Counted from the first letter of the stretch, positions 16,461 through 25,248 are shown. The stretch is DNA of 38,038 nucleotides from an uncultured Salinimicrobium sp. (GCA_946887075.1 CAMPKA010000025.1:1-38038), one strand, 5' to 3'. A program made the numbers and translations. The notes: generated by a model not told the origin, from the sequence alone.

Positions 16461-16783
16461 ACTGGGTGCTGCTCATCATAGCGGGATTCTTTGAGGTTGG
16501 CTTTGCCACCTGCCTTGGAAAGGCCAGGGAGGCCACCGGAACCGTCGCAGTAGCCTGGATGTTGGGATTCTTTATCTGCCTGGCCATCAGCATGTCCCTG
16601 CTCTACAAAGTGACCCAGACGCTTCCCATCGGTACAGCCTATGCGGTCTGGACCGGGATCGGGGCTTTCGGCACCGTTCTGGTCGGCATATTTGTCTTCC
16701 GGGAACCCGTTACCTTCTGGAGGCTATTCTTTCTATTCACGCTGATCAGCTCTATTCTGGGCCTTAAAATGGTTTCCTCCTGA
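16457..16783 (+). CDS. Small multidrug resistance (SMR) family exporter, probably guanidinium (Gdx/SugE) type
   Basis: 108 residues from ATG 16457, which overlaps the kdsC stop as ATGA; an ATG 15 bases earlier would only add 'MDAAA'. Four membrane helices as expected for SMR proteins. The essential glutamate is E13 in 'IIAGFFEVGFATCLGK'. 'PIGTAYAVWTGIGAFGTVLV' resembles SugE/Gdx exporters of guanidinium more than EmrE drug pumps, an assignment from memory of subtype motifs. SMR proteins act as dimers in the inner membrane, exchanging substrate for protons. No guanidine riboswitch is seen; the gene is locked into the operon by overlaps on both sides (4 bases upstream, 1 base downstream). Confidence 0.88.
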   Translation: MNWVLLIIAGFFEVGFATCLGKAREATGTVAVAWMLGFFICLAISMSLLYKVTQTLPIGTAYAVWTGIGAFGTVLVGIFVFREPVTFWRLFFLFTLISSILGLKMVSS

Positions 16784-17703
16784 TGCCCCTTATCCCTTTT
16801 CTCAGCCTGATCAGATACAGGAATCTTCTTATGATCATCCTGACCCAGGTCCTGATCAAGTACATGCTGCTGGAACCCTTTGCTCCTGCTACTTTTCTGG
16901 GGCCTTTTGATTTTTCCCTGCTGGTCCTCTCCATGGTATCCCTTGCGGCAGCCGGAAACATTATCAACGACCTGAACGACATCGTGGCCGATCGGGTCAA
17001 CAAACCCGGTCGAAACCCCGTTGGCACTCGCATCTCAGAAAGAGCGGCCTTCTACTGTTTCCTGGGGCTGAACCTGCTTGGAGTGGGCATTGGGTTCTAC
17101 CTGAGCAATCTTGTCGGAAGGCCTTCCTTTACCGCTTTGTTCATCCTGCCATCCGCTTTTCTTTACCTCTATGCCACCCAGATCAAGAGTACCGTCCTGG
17201 TCGGGAATCTGGTGATCAGTGTCATGGTCGCTATGATCGTGGTCATCGTTGGGATCTTTGACCTTCTTCCCGTAATCACCCCGCAAAACAAAAGCAGCCA
17301 GGGGGTAATCTTCTCCATACTGATCGATTATGCAGCATTCGCCTTTCTGATCAACTTTCTCAGGGAGGTCGTCAAGGACCAGGAAGATATCAACGGAGAT
17401 CATAAGGCAGGCTACCGGACCCTTCCTCTGGTCCTGGGCCGGCAAAGAACAAATGCCCTTCTGTTTTTTGCAGCCCTGCTTCCTATTCTGGGAGTGGTTT
17501 TCTATATTTACCGGTATCTTCATGAAAATGAAATCGCTGTGATTTACGTCCTTTTGGTAGTCCTGGCTCCCTTACTCTATTTCCTTTTAAAAATCTGGAA
17601 TACCAGCACCCGGGCCGAATACAAACATCTCAGCCTTGTGCTTAAGATGGTTCTCGTGGCGGGGCTTTTCTCCATCGGACTTTACCGCTTTATCCTGATC
17701 TGA
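16783..17703 (+). CDS. UbiA-family prenyltransferase (geranylgeranylglycerol-phosphate transferase-like)
   Basis: 306 residues with about nine membrane helices. The first aspartate-rich motif is 'NIINDLNDIVADRVNKPGRN' (N59, N62, D63, D66, D70), which binds the prenyl diphosphate with magnesium. The second is 'REVVKDQEDINGDHKAGYRT' (194-213). Such proteins join a prenyl chain to an acceptor; in Bacteroidota this group is usually named after archaeal digeranylgeranylglyceryl-phosphate synthase, though the acceptor is unproven. The ATG shares one base with the SMR stop (TGATG), so the genes are coupled. maf follows after 1 base. Confidence 0.88.
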   Translation: MPLIPFLSLIRYRNLLMIILTQVLIKYMLLEPFAPATFLGPFDFSLLVLSMVSLAAAGNIINDLNDIVADRVNKPGRNPVGTRISERAAFYCFLGLNLLGVGIGFYLSNLVGRPSFTALFILPSAFLYLYATQIKSTVLVGNLVISVMVAMIVVIVGIFDLLPVITPQNKSSQGVIFSILIDYAAFAFLINFLREVVKDQEDINGDHKAGYRTLPLVLGRQRTNALLFFAALLPILGVVFYIYRYLHENEIAVIYVLLVVLAPLLYFLLKIWNTSTRAEYKHLSLVLKMVLVAGLFSIGLYRFILI

Positions 17704-17704
17704 T

Positions 17705-18316
17705 ATGCTTAAAGACAAACTGAAAGACTACCGCATTATTCTTGCTTCCGGATCCCCGCGCAGGCAGCAGTTCTTCAGGGACCTGGGGATCGATTTCGAA
17801 ATTCGGCTCCAACCGGTCAGGGAGGAATTTCCGGATCATCTGCGGGGGAAGGAGATCACGGAGTATCTGGCTGAACTAAAGGCCTCCCCGTTTAAGGACA
17901 GCCTTGCCTCAAATGAGATTCTGGTTACCAGTGATACCATTGTCTGGTTCCAGGACCGGGCCCTGGAGAAACCGGTTGATCCGGCACATGCCCTGGAAAT
18001 GCTGCGGGAGCTCAGGGGAGAGATCCATGAAGTGATTACCTCCGTCAGCTTTACCCAATCCGGTCAGACCAAAACCGTCAGTGCCACCACTAGGGTTACC
18101 CTGAGCGACCTGGAGGATGAGGAGCTGGAATACTACATCGACACCTTCCGCCCATTTGATAAGGCGGGAGCTTATGGCATTCAGGAATGGATCGGTCTTA
18201 TAGGGGTGGAACACCTGGAAGGCAGTTACTTTAATGTAGTAGGGCTGCCCACCCATCTGGTATATCAAACGCTTCTGGAACTTGTCCGGGAAAAAGAGAT
18301 CTCAGGAGACTTTTAA
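17705..18316 (+). CDS. maf: Maf-like nucleoside triphosphate pyrophosphatase
   Basis: 203 residues, normal length. Signature 'ILASGSPRRQQFF' (12-24), 'LVTSDTIVWF' (73-82, with D77), 'LEKPVD' (87-92), and 'RPFDKAGAYGIQEW' (149-162, D152, K153). Maf enzymes hydrolyse dTTP/UTP or modified pyrimidine triphosphates to the monophosphate and act as house-cleaning enzymes in the cytosol; the R and K/Q pattern is consistent with the YhdE-type Maf (dTTP/UTP), though I am not certain of the subtype. It is the last gene of the DUF2520-kdsC-SMR-ubiA run and begins 1 base after ubiA. Confidence 0.95.
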   Translation: MLKDKLKDYRIILASGSPRRQQFFRDLGIDFEIRLQPVREEFPDHLRGKEITEYLAELKASPFKDSLASNEILVTSDTIVWFQDRALEKPVDPAHALEMLRELRGEIHEVITSVSFTQSGQTKTVSATTRVTLSDLEDEELEYYIDTFRPFDKAGAYGIQEWIGLIGVEHLEGSYFNVVGLPTHLVYQTLLELVREKEISGDF

Positions 18317-18321
18317 TGCAG

Positions 18322-18329
18322 TATATTTG
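18322..18329 (+). promoter_or_regulatory. -7 promoter element for the MscS-like gene
   Basis: TATATTTG, a perfect TAnnTTTG match. Transcription should start near 18336, which argues for the ATG at 18348 rather than the in-frame GTG at 18336 as the start of the next gene. Confidence 0.6.
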
Positions 18330-18347
18330 TAAAAAGTGATTTATCTG

Positions 18348-18887
18348 ATGACAGAGTTTTTCCTTGTCTACAAGCCGCAGATCATATATACCGCCGTAAC
18401 CATTTTTGTTCTTTGGTTTTTCCAGTTTGCTTTAAAAAAGGCAGCTGAGAAGGTTGGCAAGAACAGCGAGATCCACATCACCCGAACCAGACTGATGTTC
18501 AAGTACATCAACATCCTGGTCATTTTGATCGCGACCTTCCTGCTGGCCCTTGCGTGGGGAGTCGGAGTGGACGATCTGGCGCTTCTGTTTTCTTCCGTGT
18601 TTGCTGTAATAGGGGTAGCCCTTTTCGCTATCTGGTCTATCCTAAGCAATATTACCGCAGGGATTATCCTTTTTTTCTCCTTTCCGTACAAGATCGGGAA
18701 TAAGATCAAGATCCTGGATAAAGACCTTCCTATAGAGGCGGTTATTGAAGATATCAAGGCATTTCACCTCCATCTTCGGACCGCTGATGGGGAGCTGATC
18801 ACTTATCCCAATAACCTCCTCCTCCAGAAGGCTGTTTCTCTGGTCGAGAAGGAATATCCTTCAGATGAGGGAAAGGAGGCGATTTGA
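18348..18887 (+). CDS. Small mechanosensitive ion channel (MscS family)
   Basis: 179 residues. Membrane helices at about 8-28, 50-70 and 75-105; the last, rich in small residues, is the pore helix followed by 'NITAGIILFFSFPYKIGNKI', where the MscS beta domain begins. The beta domain is short ('DLPIEAVIEDIKAFHLHLRT', then 'GELITYPNNLLLQKAV'), and the large C-terminal cage of E. coli MscS is absent. Such channels open under membrane tension to release solutes. The start was chosen from the promoter position and the context. It is close behind maf but has its own -7 element. Confidence 0.88.
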   Translation: MTEFFLVYKPQIIYTAVTIFVLWFFQFALKKAAEKVGKNSEIHITRTRLMFKYINILVILIATFLLALAWGVGVDDLALLFSSVFAVIGVALFAIWSILSNITAGIILFFSFPYKIGNKIKILDKDLPIEAVIEDIKAFHLHLRTADGELITYPNNLLLQKAVSLVEKEYPSDEGKEAI

Positions 18888-19021
18888 TTCCAAAGGATTT
18901 CCACCAGGTAGCAGGTGCCCTTATCGAAGCGAAACATACCACGGCTTCCGGTGGAATGAAGGAGAGAGGAAAATTCATTTTTATTGATAGATTAATAATT
19001 GGATAACAACACCCGATCTTA

Positions 19022-21529
19022 ATGCAAAAAATAATAACCCTCCTGTTGCTGATCCCTTTCACGCTTTCCGCCCAGGAACCGGATAAACTGAATTCCTCGG
19101 AAATTTATCAGGAAATCCAGGAACTCAATTTCCTGGGTTCCGCGCTGTACATTGCCGCGCATCCCGATGATGAGAATACCCGGTTGATCTCATACCTGAG
19201 CAATGCGCTGAATGCCCGTACCGCCTATCTCTCCCTTACCCGTGGAGATGGGGGACAAAACCTGATTGGCCCGGAACTTCGGGAACTGCTGGGGATCATC
19301 AGGACCCAGGAACTTCTTGCGGCCAGGAATATAGATGGGGGGCATCAGCTTTTTACCCGGGCCAACGATTTCGGGTATTCAAAGAATCCCCGAGAGACCC
19401 TGGAGATATGGGAAGAGGAAGAGATCCTCCAAGATGTCATAAGGGCGATCCGAAGCTTTCGTCCGGATGTGATCATCAACCGGTTCAACGCTAATTCCGC
19501 AGGAGAAACCCATGGACACCATACCGCATCAGCCATTCTCAGCGAACGGGCATTTAAGCTGGCTGCTGACAGCAGCGTTTTCCCCCAACAAGCCCGGGAA
19601 CTCGGGACCTGGCAACCGCAGAAACTGTTTTTCAATACTTCTCCCTGGTTCTACGAATCACAGGAAGCCTTTGAAGCAGCAAGCAAAAAGAATTTCCTCC
19701 AGTTCGATACCGGCATCTATTATCCCTTAATGGGCTATTCCAACACTGAAATCGCAGCCCTGAGCAGGAGCCAGCACAGGTCGCAGGGATTCGGCAGTTC
19801 GGGATCAAGAGGGAGTACCCTGGAATATGTGGAACTGATTGCCGGGACGCACCCTAAAGATCAGGACAGCATATTCGCTGGCATCAATACAACCTGGACC
19901 AGGATCAAGGGTGGCAAAGCGATCGGCAAGATCCTCGAGGCAGTGGCTGAAAATTACGATTTTCAGGACCCGGCAGCCAGTATTCCTGAGCTTCTACGTG
20001 CCTACAAACTCATCCTGGAACTCGAAAACCGTCACTGGAGGGAAATCAAGACGAGGCAAATCAAGAAAATCATAGCAGCAGCTGCAGGGCTGTATCTGGA
20101 AGCAGTGGCGGAAACACCCCTGGTTTCCCCTGGTTCAGCGATAAACCTGCAGCTGGAGGCGATTAACAGAAGTCCTGTCGAAATGAAACTTGTTGAGGTC
20201 AGACTTCCCGGCAGCAAGACAATCGCACCTCAAACCATCCTGGGGGAGAACATCGGCTGGGAGGCGAGCACCGGGATCCGGATCCCCGAGAACAGTAACT
20301 TTTCAAGTCCTTACTGGCTTCGGGAGCCGGGGAGCATCGGGATGTATAGCGTACAAGACCCCGCTCTTATCGGACTACCAGAATCCCCACCAGCCGGTTC
20401 GGCCAGCTTCCTGGTCAGCTTCGGGGATATACCGGTTTCCTTTGAACGTGAAATTGTTTATAAACGCACAGATCCGGTCCTGGGCGAGGTGTATCGTCCC
20501 TTCGAGATCGTACCTGCAGTATCTGTTCACGCCCTGAGTGATGTCGTGATTTTTTCGGATACGGCATCGCGGAAAGTCTCCGTCAGTGTTACAGCCATGC
20601 GAGACTCCGTTTCGGGCAGGTTGGTCCCTGGTTCCTATCCCGGATGGAAATTTTCCCCTGATTCCTATGATCTCGGCCTCCTGGACAAAGGGGAGACCCA
20701 TACGTTCGTTTTCGAGGTTCAGCCCCCCCTCCGGCCCGGAACCATCACCTTCGATCCAATAGTGGTCTCCCAGGATCGGCGTTTTGACAAAGCCGTGGTT
20801 TTTCTCGATTACCCGCACATCCCTTTCCAGACCCTGGTTCTCCCGGGAAATTCCTCACTTGTGAAACTTGATATCAGGAGGAACGGGAATCTCATCGGCT
20901 ATATTCCCGGTGCCGGGGATGTTGTGCCGGAAGCCCTGGCCCAGATCGGCTATGAAGTGGAAATTCTCTCCCCCGAAGGTATAAGTGCCAGTGCCCTGGA
21001 GCGTTTTGATGCCGTGGTCATGGGCATCAGGGCGTACAACACGGTGGGATCGCTGCGCCATACTCAGGATGAACTCCTGGAATATGTGCGCAATGGCGGA
21101 ACCCTTCTGGTGCAATATAATACCAACAGAGGTCTTGTAACCAGCCCCGCACCTTATCCGATGGAGATTTCCCGAGACAGGGTGACGGACGAGACGGCAG
21201 AGGTAGTCTTTCTTAACCCGGAACACCCTGCCCTGAACCACCCTAATAAGATCACTTCTGAGGATTTTGAAAACTGGGTACAGGAAAGGGGGCTTTATTT
21301 TCCCGACCAATGGTCCCCGGAGTTCACCGCGGTGCTGGAGATGCATGACCCGGGAGAATCTCCGAAAAAAGGAAGTCTGCTCATCGCACCTTATGGAAAA
21401 GGTCATTTCATCTATACCGGCCTGAGTTTCTTCAGGCAATTCCCTGCAGGGGTACCCGGAGCCTTCCGCTTATTCAGCAACCTGCTTTCCCTGGGCTCCA
21501 CCAGCGACAGCAAAGACCCGAAATCATGA
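19022..21529 (+). CDS. Secreted PIG-L/LmbE-family deacetylase with C-terminal amidotransferase-like domain
   Basis: 835 residues. A signal peptide covers 1-18 ('IITLLLLIPFTLSAQ'), so the enzyme is periplasmic or beyond. The PIG-L domain (about 38-290) carries 'YIAAHPDDENTRL' (H47, D50) and 'GETHGHHTAS' (H164, H166, H167), the zinc ligands of N-acetylglucosamine-type deacetylases. The middle (about 340-605) is beta-rich. The C-terminal segment (about 615-825) looks like a class I glutamine amidotransferase/ThuA-like fold: 'GYIPGAGDVVPEALAQIGYE', 'FDAVVMGIRAYN', 'YVRNGGTLLVQYN', 'YGKGHFIYTG', with no catalytic cysteine that I can identify. It overlaps a 35-residue membrane miniprotein (ATGA) and is followed by a sodium symporter. 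I infer extracellular deacetylation of an amino sugar compound. No good -7 element is seen upstream. Confidence 0.88.
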   Translation: MQKIITLLLLIPFTLSAQEPDKLNSSEIYQEIQELNFLGSALYIAAHPDDENTRLISYLSNALNARTAYLSLTRGDGGQNLIGPELRELLGIIRTQELLAARNIDGGHQLFTRANDFGYSKNPRETLEIWEEEEILQDVIRAIRSFRPDVIINRFNANSAGETHGHHTASAILSERAFKLAADSSVFPQQARELGTWQPQKLFFNTSPWFYESQEAFEAASKKNFLQFDTGIYYPLMGYSNTEIAALSRSQHRSQGFGSSGSRGSTLEYVELIAGTHPKDQDSIFAGINTTWTRIKGGKAIGKILEAVAENYDFQDPAASIPELLRAYKLILELENRHWREIKTRQIKKIIAAAAGLYLEAVAETPLVSPGSAINLQLEAINRSPVEMKLVEVRLPGSKTIAPQTILGENIGWEASTGIRIPENSNFSSPYWLREPGSIGMYSVQDPALIGLPESPPAGSASFLVSFGDIPVSFEREIVYKRTDPVLGEVYRPFEIVPAVSVHALSDVVIFSDTASRKVSVSVTAMRDSVSGRLVPGSYPGWKFSPDSYDLGLLDKGETHTFVFEVQPPLRPGTITFDPIVVSQDRRFDKAVVFLDYPHIPFQTLVLPGNSSLVKLDIRRNGNLIGYIPGAGDVVPEALAQIGYEVEILSPEGISASALERFDAVVMGIRAYNTVGSLRHTQDELLEYVRNGGTLLVQYNTNRGLVTSPAPYPMEISRDRVTDETAEVVFLNPEHPALNHPNKITSEDFENWVQERGLYFPDQWSPEFTAVLEMHDPGESPKKGSLLIAPYGKGHFIYTGLSFFRQFPAGVPGAFRLFSNLLSLGSTSDSKDPKS

Positions 21530-21633
21530 AAAAACCTGAAAAATACCATTGGAAACGATCCTATTCCCTGGTTCTTATTGCCAATGCGGTATACGTCTTT
21601 CTTTTTTATCTGCTCATGATCTCCTTTACCTGA
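21526..21633 (+). CDS. 35-residue single-pass membrane miniprotein between deacetylase and symporter
   Basis: The ATG overlaps the deacetylase stop (ATGA, 21526-21529) and its TGA lies 1 base before the symporter ATG, so its frame exactly fills the gap. The product has a basic head ('MKKPEKYHWKRSYS') and one hydrophobic helix ('LVLIANAVYVFLFYLLMISF'), predicted inner membrane with the N-terminus inside. The perfect fit between two real genes, the coupled start and the membrane-protein composition argue for a real gene. It may be a subunit or stabiliser of the symporter, by analogy with small accessory proteins of other transporters; this is inference. Confidence 0.75.
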   Translation: MKKPEKYHWKRSYSLVLIANAVYVFLFYLLMISFT

Positions 21634-21634
21634 T

Positions 21635-23314
21635 ATGCTGGCAATAGACTGGATCGTCCTGATTGGCACCCTGATCTTCATCGTTTCATACGGGGTCTAT
21701 AAAACCCGTGGGAGCAGGAATGTTCAGGATTACATCAGGGGCGGAAAGGAAGCCCAGTGGTGGACTGTTGGGCTCTCCGTAATGGCCACTCAGGCCAGCG
21801 CGATCACTTTCCTTTCTACCCCAGGTCAGGCCTTCCACAGTGGAATGGGTTTTGTCCAGTTCTATTTTGGCCTTCCCATAGCAATGGTCATCATCTGCCT
21901 GGTCTTCATTCCTATTTATTACCGCCTGGAGGTCTACACCGCCTATCAATACCTCGAGTCCCGGTTCGATCTGAAAACGCGCACGCTGACTGCCATGCTA
22001 TTCCTCATTCAACGGGGGCTATCTGCGGGAATTACGATCTTTGCCCCTGCCATCATTCTTTCAGCAGTGCTGGGATGGGATCTGACCACTCTCAATATCA
22101 TCATCGGAACACTGGTGATCATCTATACGGTTTCAGGAGGGACAAAGGCGGTAAACGTGACTCAGAAGCAACAGATGGCGGTCATCTTCCTGGGGATGAT
22201 CACCGCCTTTATCCTGATCATCGATTATCTGCCCGCTGACCTGACATTTACCAAAGCATTAGAGATCGCAGGAGCAAGCGGGAAACTCGACATCCTGGAT
22301 TTTTCCTTTGATTTTGAAAACCGCTATACCTTTTGGAGCGGGATCATCGGGGGAACTTTTCTTGCTCTTTCCTATTTCGGGACGGATCAAAGTCAGGTGC
22401 AGCGGTACTTGTCCGGGAGCTCGGTTCGTCAGAGTCAACTGGGGCTCATATTCAACGGCCTGATGAAGGTTCCGATGCAGTTCTTTATCCTTCTGGTAGG
22501 GGTAATGGTTTTTGTTTTCTACCAGTTCAATTATTCCCCGCTCAATTTCAATCCGGCTGCCACCCGTGCAGTGGAATCTTCCGAGCTGGCCCCTCGCTAT
22601 GACAGGCTGAAAGGGGAATTACGCCAAATCCAGGACCGGCAGCAGGAGATCGTCCTTCGCTATGCCCGGACAGCAGAATTCTCTCCTGAGGACCAGGAAA
22701 GGTATATTGAGGAGATGCAGGAGCTCAATGATGCAGAGGTTCGGATCCGGGCAAATGCGGCGGAACTAATTTCCGAGGCAGATGCTACTGCGGAAACCAA
22801 TGACAAGGATTATGTTTTCATTCACTTCATCCTGAATAACCTGCCCCGGGGGCTAATTGGGTTACTACTTGCAGTAATCCTTTGCGCCGCCATGTCCTCA
22901 ACCGCCTCGGAACTCAATGCTCTTGCCTCGACCACGACCATAGATCTTTATAAAAGAAATATCGGAACCGACAGATCGGAGCAACATTTTGTCAGGGTAT
23001 CGAAATGGTTCACGCTAGCCTGGGGAATTCTGGCAATTCTGGTAGCGAGTTTTGCGGATCTCTTCGACAACCTGATCCAGCTGGTCAATATCATCGGATC
23101 CATCTTCTACGGCAACGTGCTGGGGATATTCCTGCTCGCCTTCTTCTTTGGCTATGTCAAAAGCAATGCGGTTTTCATAGCGGCTATCATAACGCAGCTC
23201 ATCGTTATCCTCCTTTATTATCTGGAGGTAATGCCTTACCTGTGGCTCAACCTGGTAGGGTGCGCTATGGTAATAGGACTCGCCCTGCTCCTTCAGTGGA
23301 TCAGGAGGAGCTAG
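21635..23314 (+). CDS. Sodium:solute symporter (SSS family)
   Basis: 559 residues, about 13 membrane helices. The N-terminal core shows 'RGSRNVQDYIRGGKEAQWWT' and 'LSVMATQASAITFLSTPGQA', typical of SSS proteins of the sugar/anion branch; then 'YTVSGGTKAVNVTQKQQMAV' and 'YFGTDQSQVQRYLSGSS', the SSS signature region. A hydrophilic, helical loop of about 90 residues (about 305-395, rich in Glu, Arg, Gln) interrupts the helices, followed by 'AAMSSTASELNALASTTTID', the sodium-site helix. It imports a solute with sodium; identity unknown. The position behind a secreted deacetylase suggests uptake of its product. Confidence 0.9.
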   Translation: MLAIDWIVLIGTLIFIVSYGVYKTRGSRNVQDYIRGGKEAQWWTVGLSVMATQASAITFLSTPGQAFHSGMGFVQFYFGLPIAMVIICLVFIPIYYRLEVYTAYQYLESRFDLKTRTLTAMLFLIQRGLSAGITIFAPAIILSAVLGWDLTTLNIIIGTLVIIYTVSGGTKAVNVTQKQQMAVIFLGMITAFILIIDYLPADLTFTKALEIAGASGKLDILDFSFDFENRYTFWSGIIGGTFLALSYFGTDQSQVQRYLSGSSVRQSQLGLIFNGLMKVPMQFFILLVGVMVFVFYQFNYSPLNFNPAATRAVESSELAPRYDRLKGELRQIQDRQQEIVLRYARTAEFSPEDQERYIEEMQELNDAEVRIRANAAELISEADATAETNDKDYVFIHFILNNLPRGLIGLLLAVILCAAMSSTASELNALASTTTIDLYKRNIGTDRSEQHFVRVSKWFTLAWGILAILVASFADLFDNLIQLVNIIGSIFYGNVLGIFLLAFFFGYVKSNAVFIAAIITQLIVILLYYLEVMPYLWLNLVGCAMVIGLALLLQWIRRS

Positions 23315-23575
23315 AGTTTTCCTTCTAAACACCAGGATTAATAGACCCGAATTCTTGTTACGCTCCCTCCTTTGCGAGGATAAAAGCTTCTTCTTTATAA
23401 CTTCAACCTTTTTTCCCGGATCACGAAGTGTGAAGATAGTTTGATATTCATCGCTTTTCAAATAAAAGGCATAGAACCAGATGAAGCAATATGATTAAAA
23501 TACACGTGTAGTTTTTCCAGAATTACCACGGCTTTAATCGAAGATTCTATTCGAAAGCTATGGTTTTTCCGTTTT

Positions 23576-24421
23576 CTACTCCTGACTCCATGCAGCTATA
23601 GAGGCCTCATTGATCCTGACATAATCCTGATTTCCTGCCTTCTTTGCCGCCGCAAGGGATTGTTTCGCAGTTTCGATGGCTTCCCTGGTCATTCCCATGT
23701 CCGCCTCGATCAGCGCTTTTCTCCTGAGCACCCAATAGGCTTCGGGGGAACCATTCTCAACCGCCTTGGTGATCCATTCGTAGGCTTTTTTCAGGTCCTT
23801 TTTTTCATCGTGAAAATAACTTGCTGCCGCAAAATAATCCGCTGCGCTTGGTCCCGAAAGCGCCTTTTCAATACTCGCCATGGCCATTTCCTCGGTTGGC
23901 ACCTGAACAGGCAGAACAACCCGGGTATCCTCCCATAGAAACTCCAGGTCCGCGGAATCACTGGAAAGATTTCCCAGAGAAATGGTAAAGGTCTCAACCT
24001 CCTCCTCCAGTTCTTCTACCGAAGCCGATGCCTTCAAGGCGACTTTCTCCTCGTCCCATTCCTGAGGCACACCCCAATTATTGGTCGCTTCATAGAAGAT
24101 CACCTCCCACTGGTCCTCTCCGGGAATGGTATAAAGTGCATATTTTCCTGCAGGAAGGGCCTGCCCATCTATCTGAACAGGAGTATCAAAAGAGATAGTG
24201 GTGTTGTTGTTGGCTCCTGTACGCCAAATCTCACCGTAGGGCACCAGTTCACCGAAGATCTCGCGACCCCTCATTCCCGGACGTGAATACGCCACTGCGA
24301 CATTTGTAAGCCCCACGACCTGTTCAAAACTCGCTCCAGGACTTGGCTGGGGCACAGTGATCTGTGTGTGGCCGGTCGCTGCCCAAGCCATCACAACTAG
24401 AGAAAAAAGCAATCTTTTCAT
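23576..24421 (-). CDS. DUF2911 family exported protein
   Basis: 281 residues. A signal peptide (about 1-19) with cleavage near 'GHTQ' sends it to the periplasm. Residues about 25-170 are the DUF2911 domain: 'QVVGLTNVAVAYSRPGMRGR', 'GEIWRTGANNNTTISFD', 'LPAGKYALYTIP' and 'NNWGVPQEWD'. The C-terminal part (about 190-281) is helical, TPR/SEL1-like ('DYFAAASYFHDEKKDLKKAY', 'AYWVLRRKALIEADMGMTRE'). No biochemical function is known to me for this family, which is common in Bacteroidota. It has its own -7 element (24444-24451). The 261 bases between it and the convergent symporter gene hold no gene I can support. Confidence 0.88.
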   Translation of the reverse strand: MKRLLFSLVVMAWAATGHTQITVPQPSPGASFEQVVGLTNVAVAYSRPGMRGREIFGELVPYGEIWRTGANNNTTISFDTPVQIDGQALPAGKYALYTIPGEDQWEVIFYEATNNWGVPQEWDEEKVALKASASVEELEEEVETFTISLGNLSSDSADLEFLWEDTRVVLPVQVPTEEMAMASIEKALSGPSAADYFAAASYFHDEKKDLKKAYEWITKAVENGSPEAYWVLRRKALIEADMGMTREAIETAKQSLAAAKKAGNQDYVRINEASIAAWSQE

Positions 24422-24443
24422 ATTGGTATATTGTTGGTTTCTT

Positions 24444-24451
24444 CAAAGATA
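24444..24451 (-). promoter_or_regulatory. -7 promoter element for the DUF2911 gene
   Basis: TATCTTTG on the minus strand, a perfect TAnnTTTG match, 22 bases before the start codon and directly after the kdsB stop, so DUF2911 is probably transcribed on its own as well as by readthrough. Confidence 0.6.
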
Positions 24452-24452
24452 A

Positions 24453-25238
24453 TCACTTCCCCGGCTCCTTATTCTCCCCGGCCTGATTTTGTTTAAAAAT
24501 CAGTCTCGCCTCCTCGAGATCCTCAGGAGTGTCTATGCCCACCCCGAGTACCTTGGTAGTGACCATCTTGATGTTCTTCCCGTACTCCAGGTACCGAATA
24601 CATTCGATCTTCTCCGTGGCCTCTAAAGGCAACATCGGCAGCCTGTAAAAGTCCATAAGGGCCTGTTTTCTGAAGGCATATATCCCGATGTGTTTAAACC
24701 AGGTGGTTCCGGAGTTATGCTCCCTGGGGTATGGTATGGGTGACCTGGAAAAGTAAATGGCGAAATCATCCTTATCGGTGATCACCTTTACAAGGTTGGG
24801 ATTGTCGATGTATCTCCGATCCGAGATCGGGGCCTTGAGCGAGGCCAGATCTATCCTGGCGGCATCGGAGCCCTGAAAGACTTCCAGGAGTCTGCGAAGG
24901 CTCTCCCTGTCGATCATCGGTTCATCCCCCTGGACATTGACCACTATGTCGACGTCCATATCAGCAACCGCCTCCGCGATCCGGTCACTACCGCACTCGT
25001 GTTCTTTCCTGCTCAGGATGGCATTGCCCCCATTGGAGTTGATCTCCCGCTGGATAACGGTACTGTCGGTGACCACATAGACTTCGTCAAATAGCCCAGT
25101 GTCCCGGGCCGCCTCAAAAGTGCGCAGGATTACGGTCTTGCCGTGCAGGTCCTCCATCAGTTTTCCCGGAAACCTGCTGGCGGAATAACGGGCCGGAATC
25201 ATGGCAATGGTCCTGAGTCTCGTATTTTCTGGTTTCAT
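24453..25238 (-). CDS. kdsB: 3-deoxy-manno-octulosonate cytidylyltransferase (CMP-KDO synthetase)
   Basis: 261 residues, near the usual 245-255, with a slightly longer tail. Nucleotide-binding start '[18 protein letters not shown]' (13-30), '[11 protein letters not shown]' (80-90), '[10 protein letters not shown]' (101-110, D105) and 'SPIPYPRE', then '[13 protein letters not shown]'. It activates KDO with CTP to CMP-KDO for the lipopolysaccharide core; the preceding step is the KdsC phosphatase coded at 15948-16460. It begins 10 bases after the helicase stop, so it is probably co-transcribed with it. Confidence 0.96.
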   Translation of the reverse strand: MKPENTRLRTIAMIPARYSASRFPGKLMEDLHGKTVILRTFEAARDTGLFDEVYVVTDSTVIQREINSNGGNAILSRKEHECGSDRIAEAVADMDVDIVVNVQGDEPMIDRESLRRLLEVFQGSDAARIDLASLKAPISDRRYIDNPNLVKVITDKDDFAIYFSRSPIPYPREHNSGTTWFKHIGIYAFRKQALMDFYRLPMLPLEATEKIECIRYLEYGKNIKMVTTKVLGVGIDTPEDLEEARLIFKQNQAGENKEPGK

Positions 25239-25248
25239 GTCTGCAACT

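Noticed and set aside
18884..19006. 40-codon TTG-started ORF after the MscS-like gene (LIPKDFHQVAGALIEAK...).
   Set aside because: It reads somewhat like protein but has no ATG, no recognised family and no promoter. Kept only as a candidate for conservation checks.
23315..23575. Possible small gene or RNA in the 261 bases between the symporter and the DUF2911 gene.
   Set aside because: The minus-strand frame that opens here ('MKSDEYQTIFTLRDPGKKVE') runs on antisense into the symporter; no terminator hairpin, promoter element or family match was seen.
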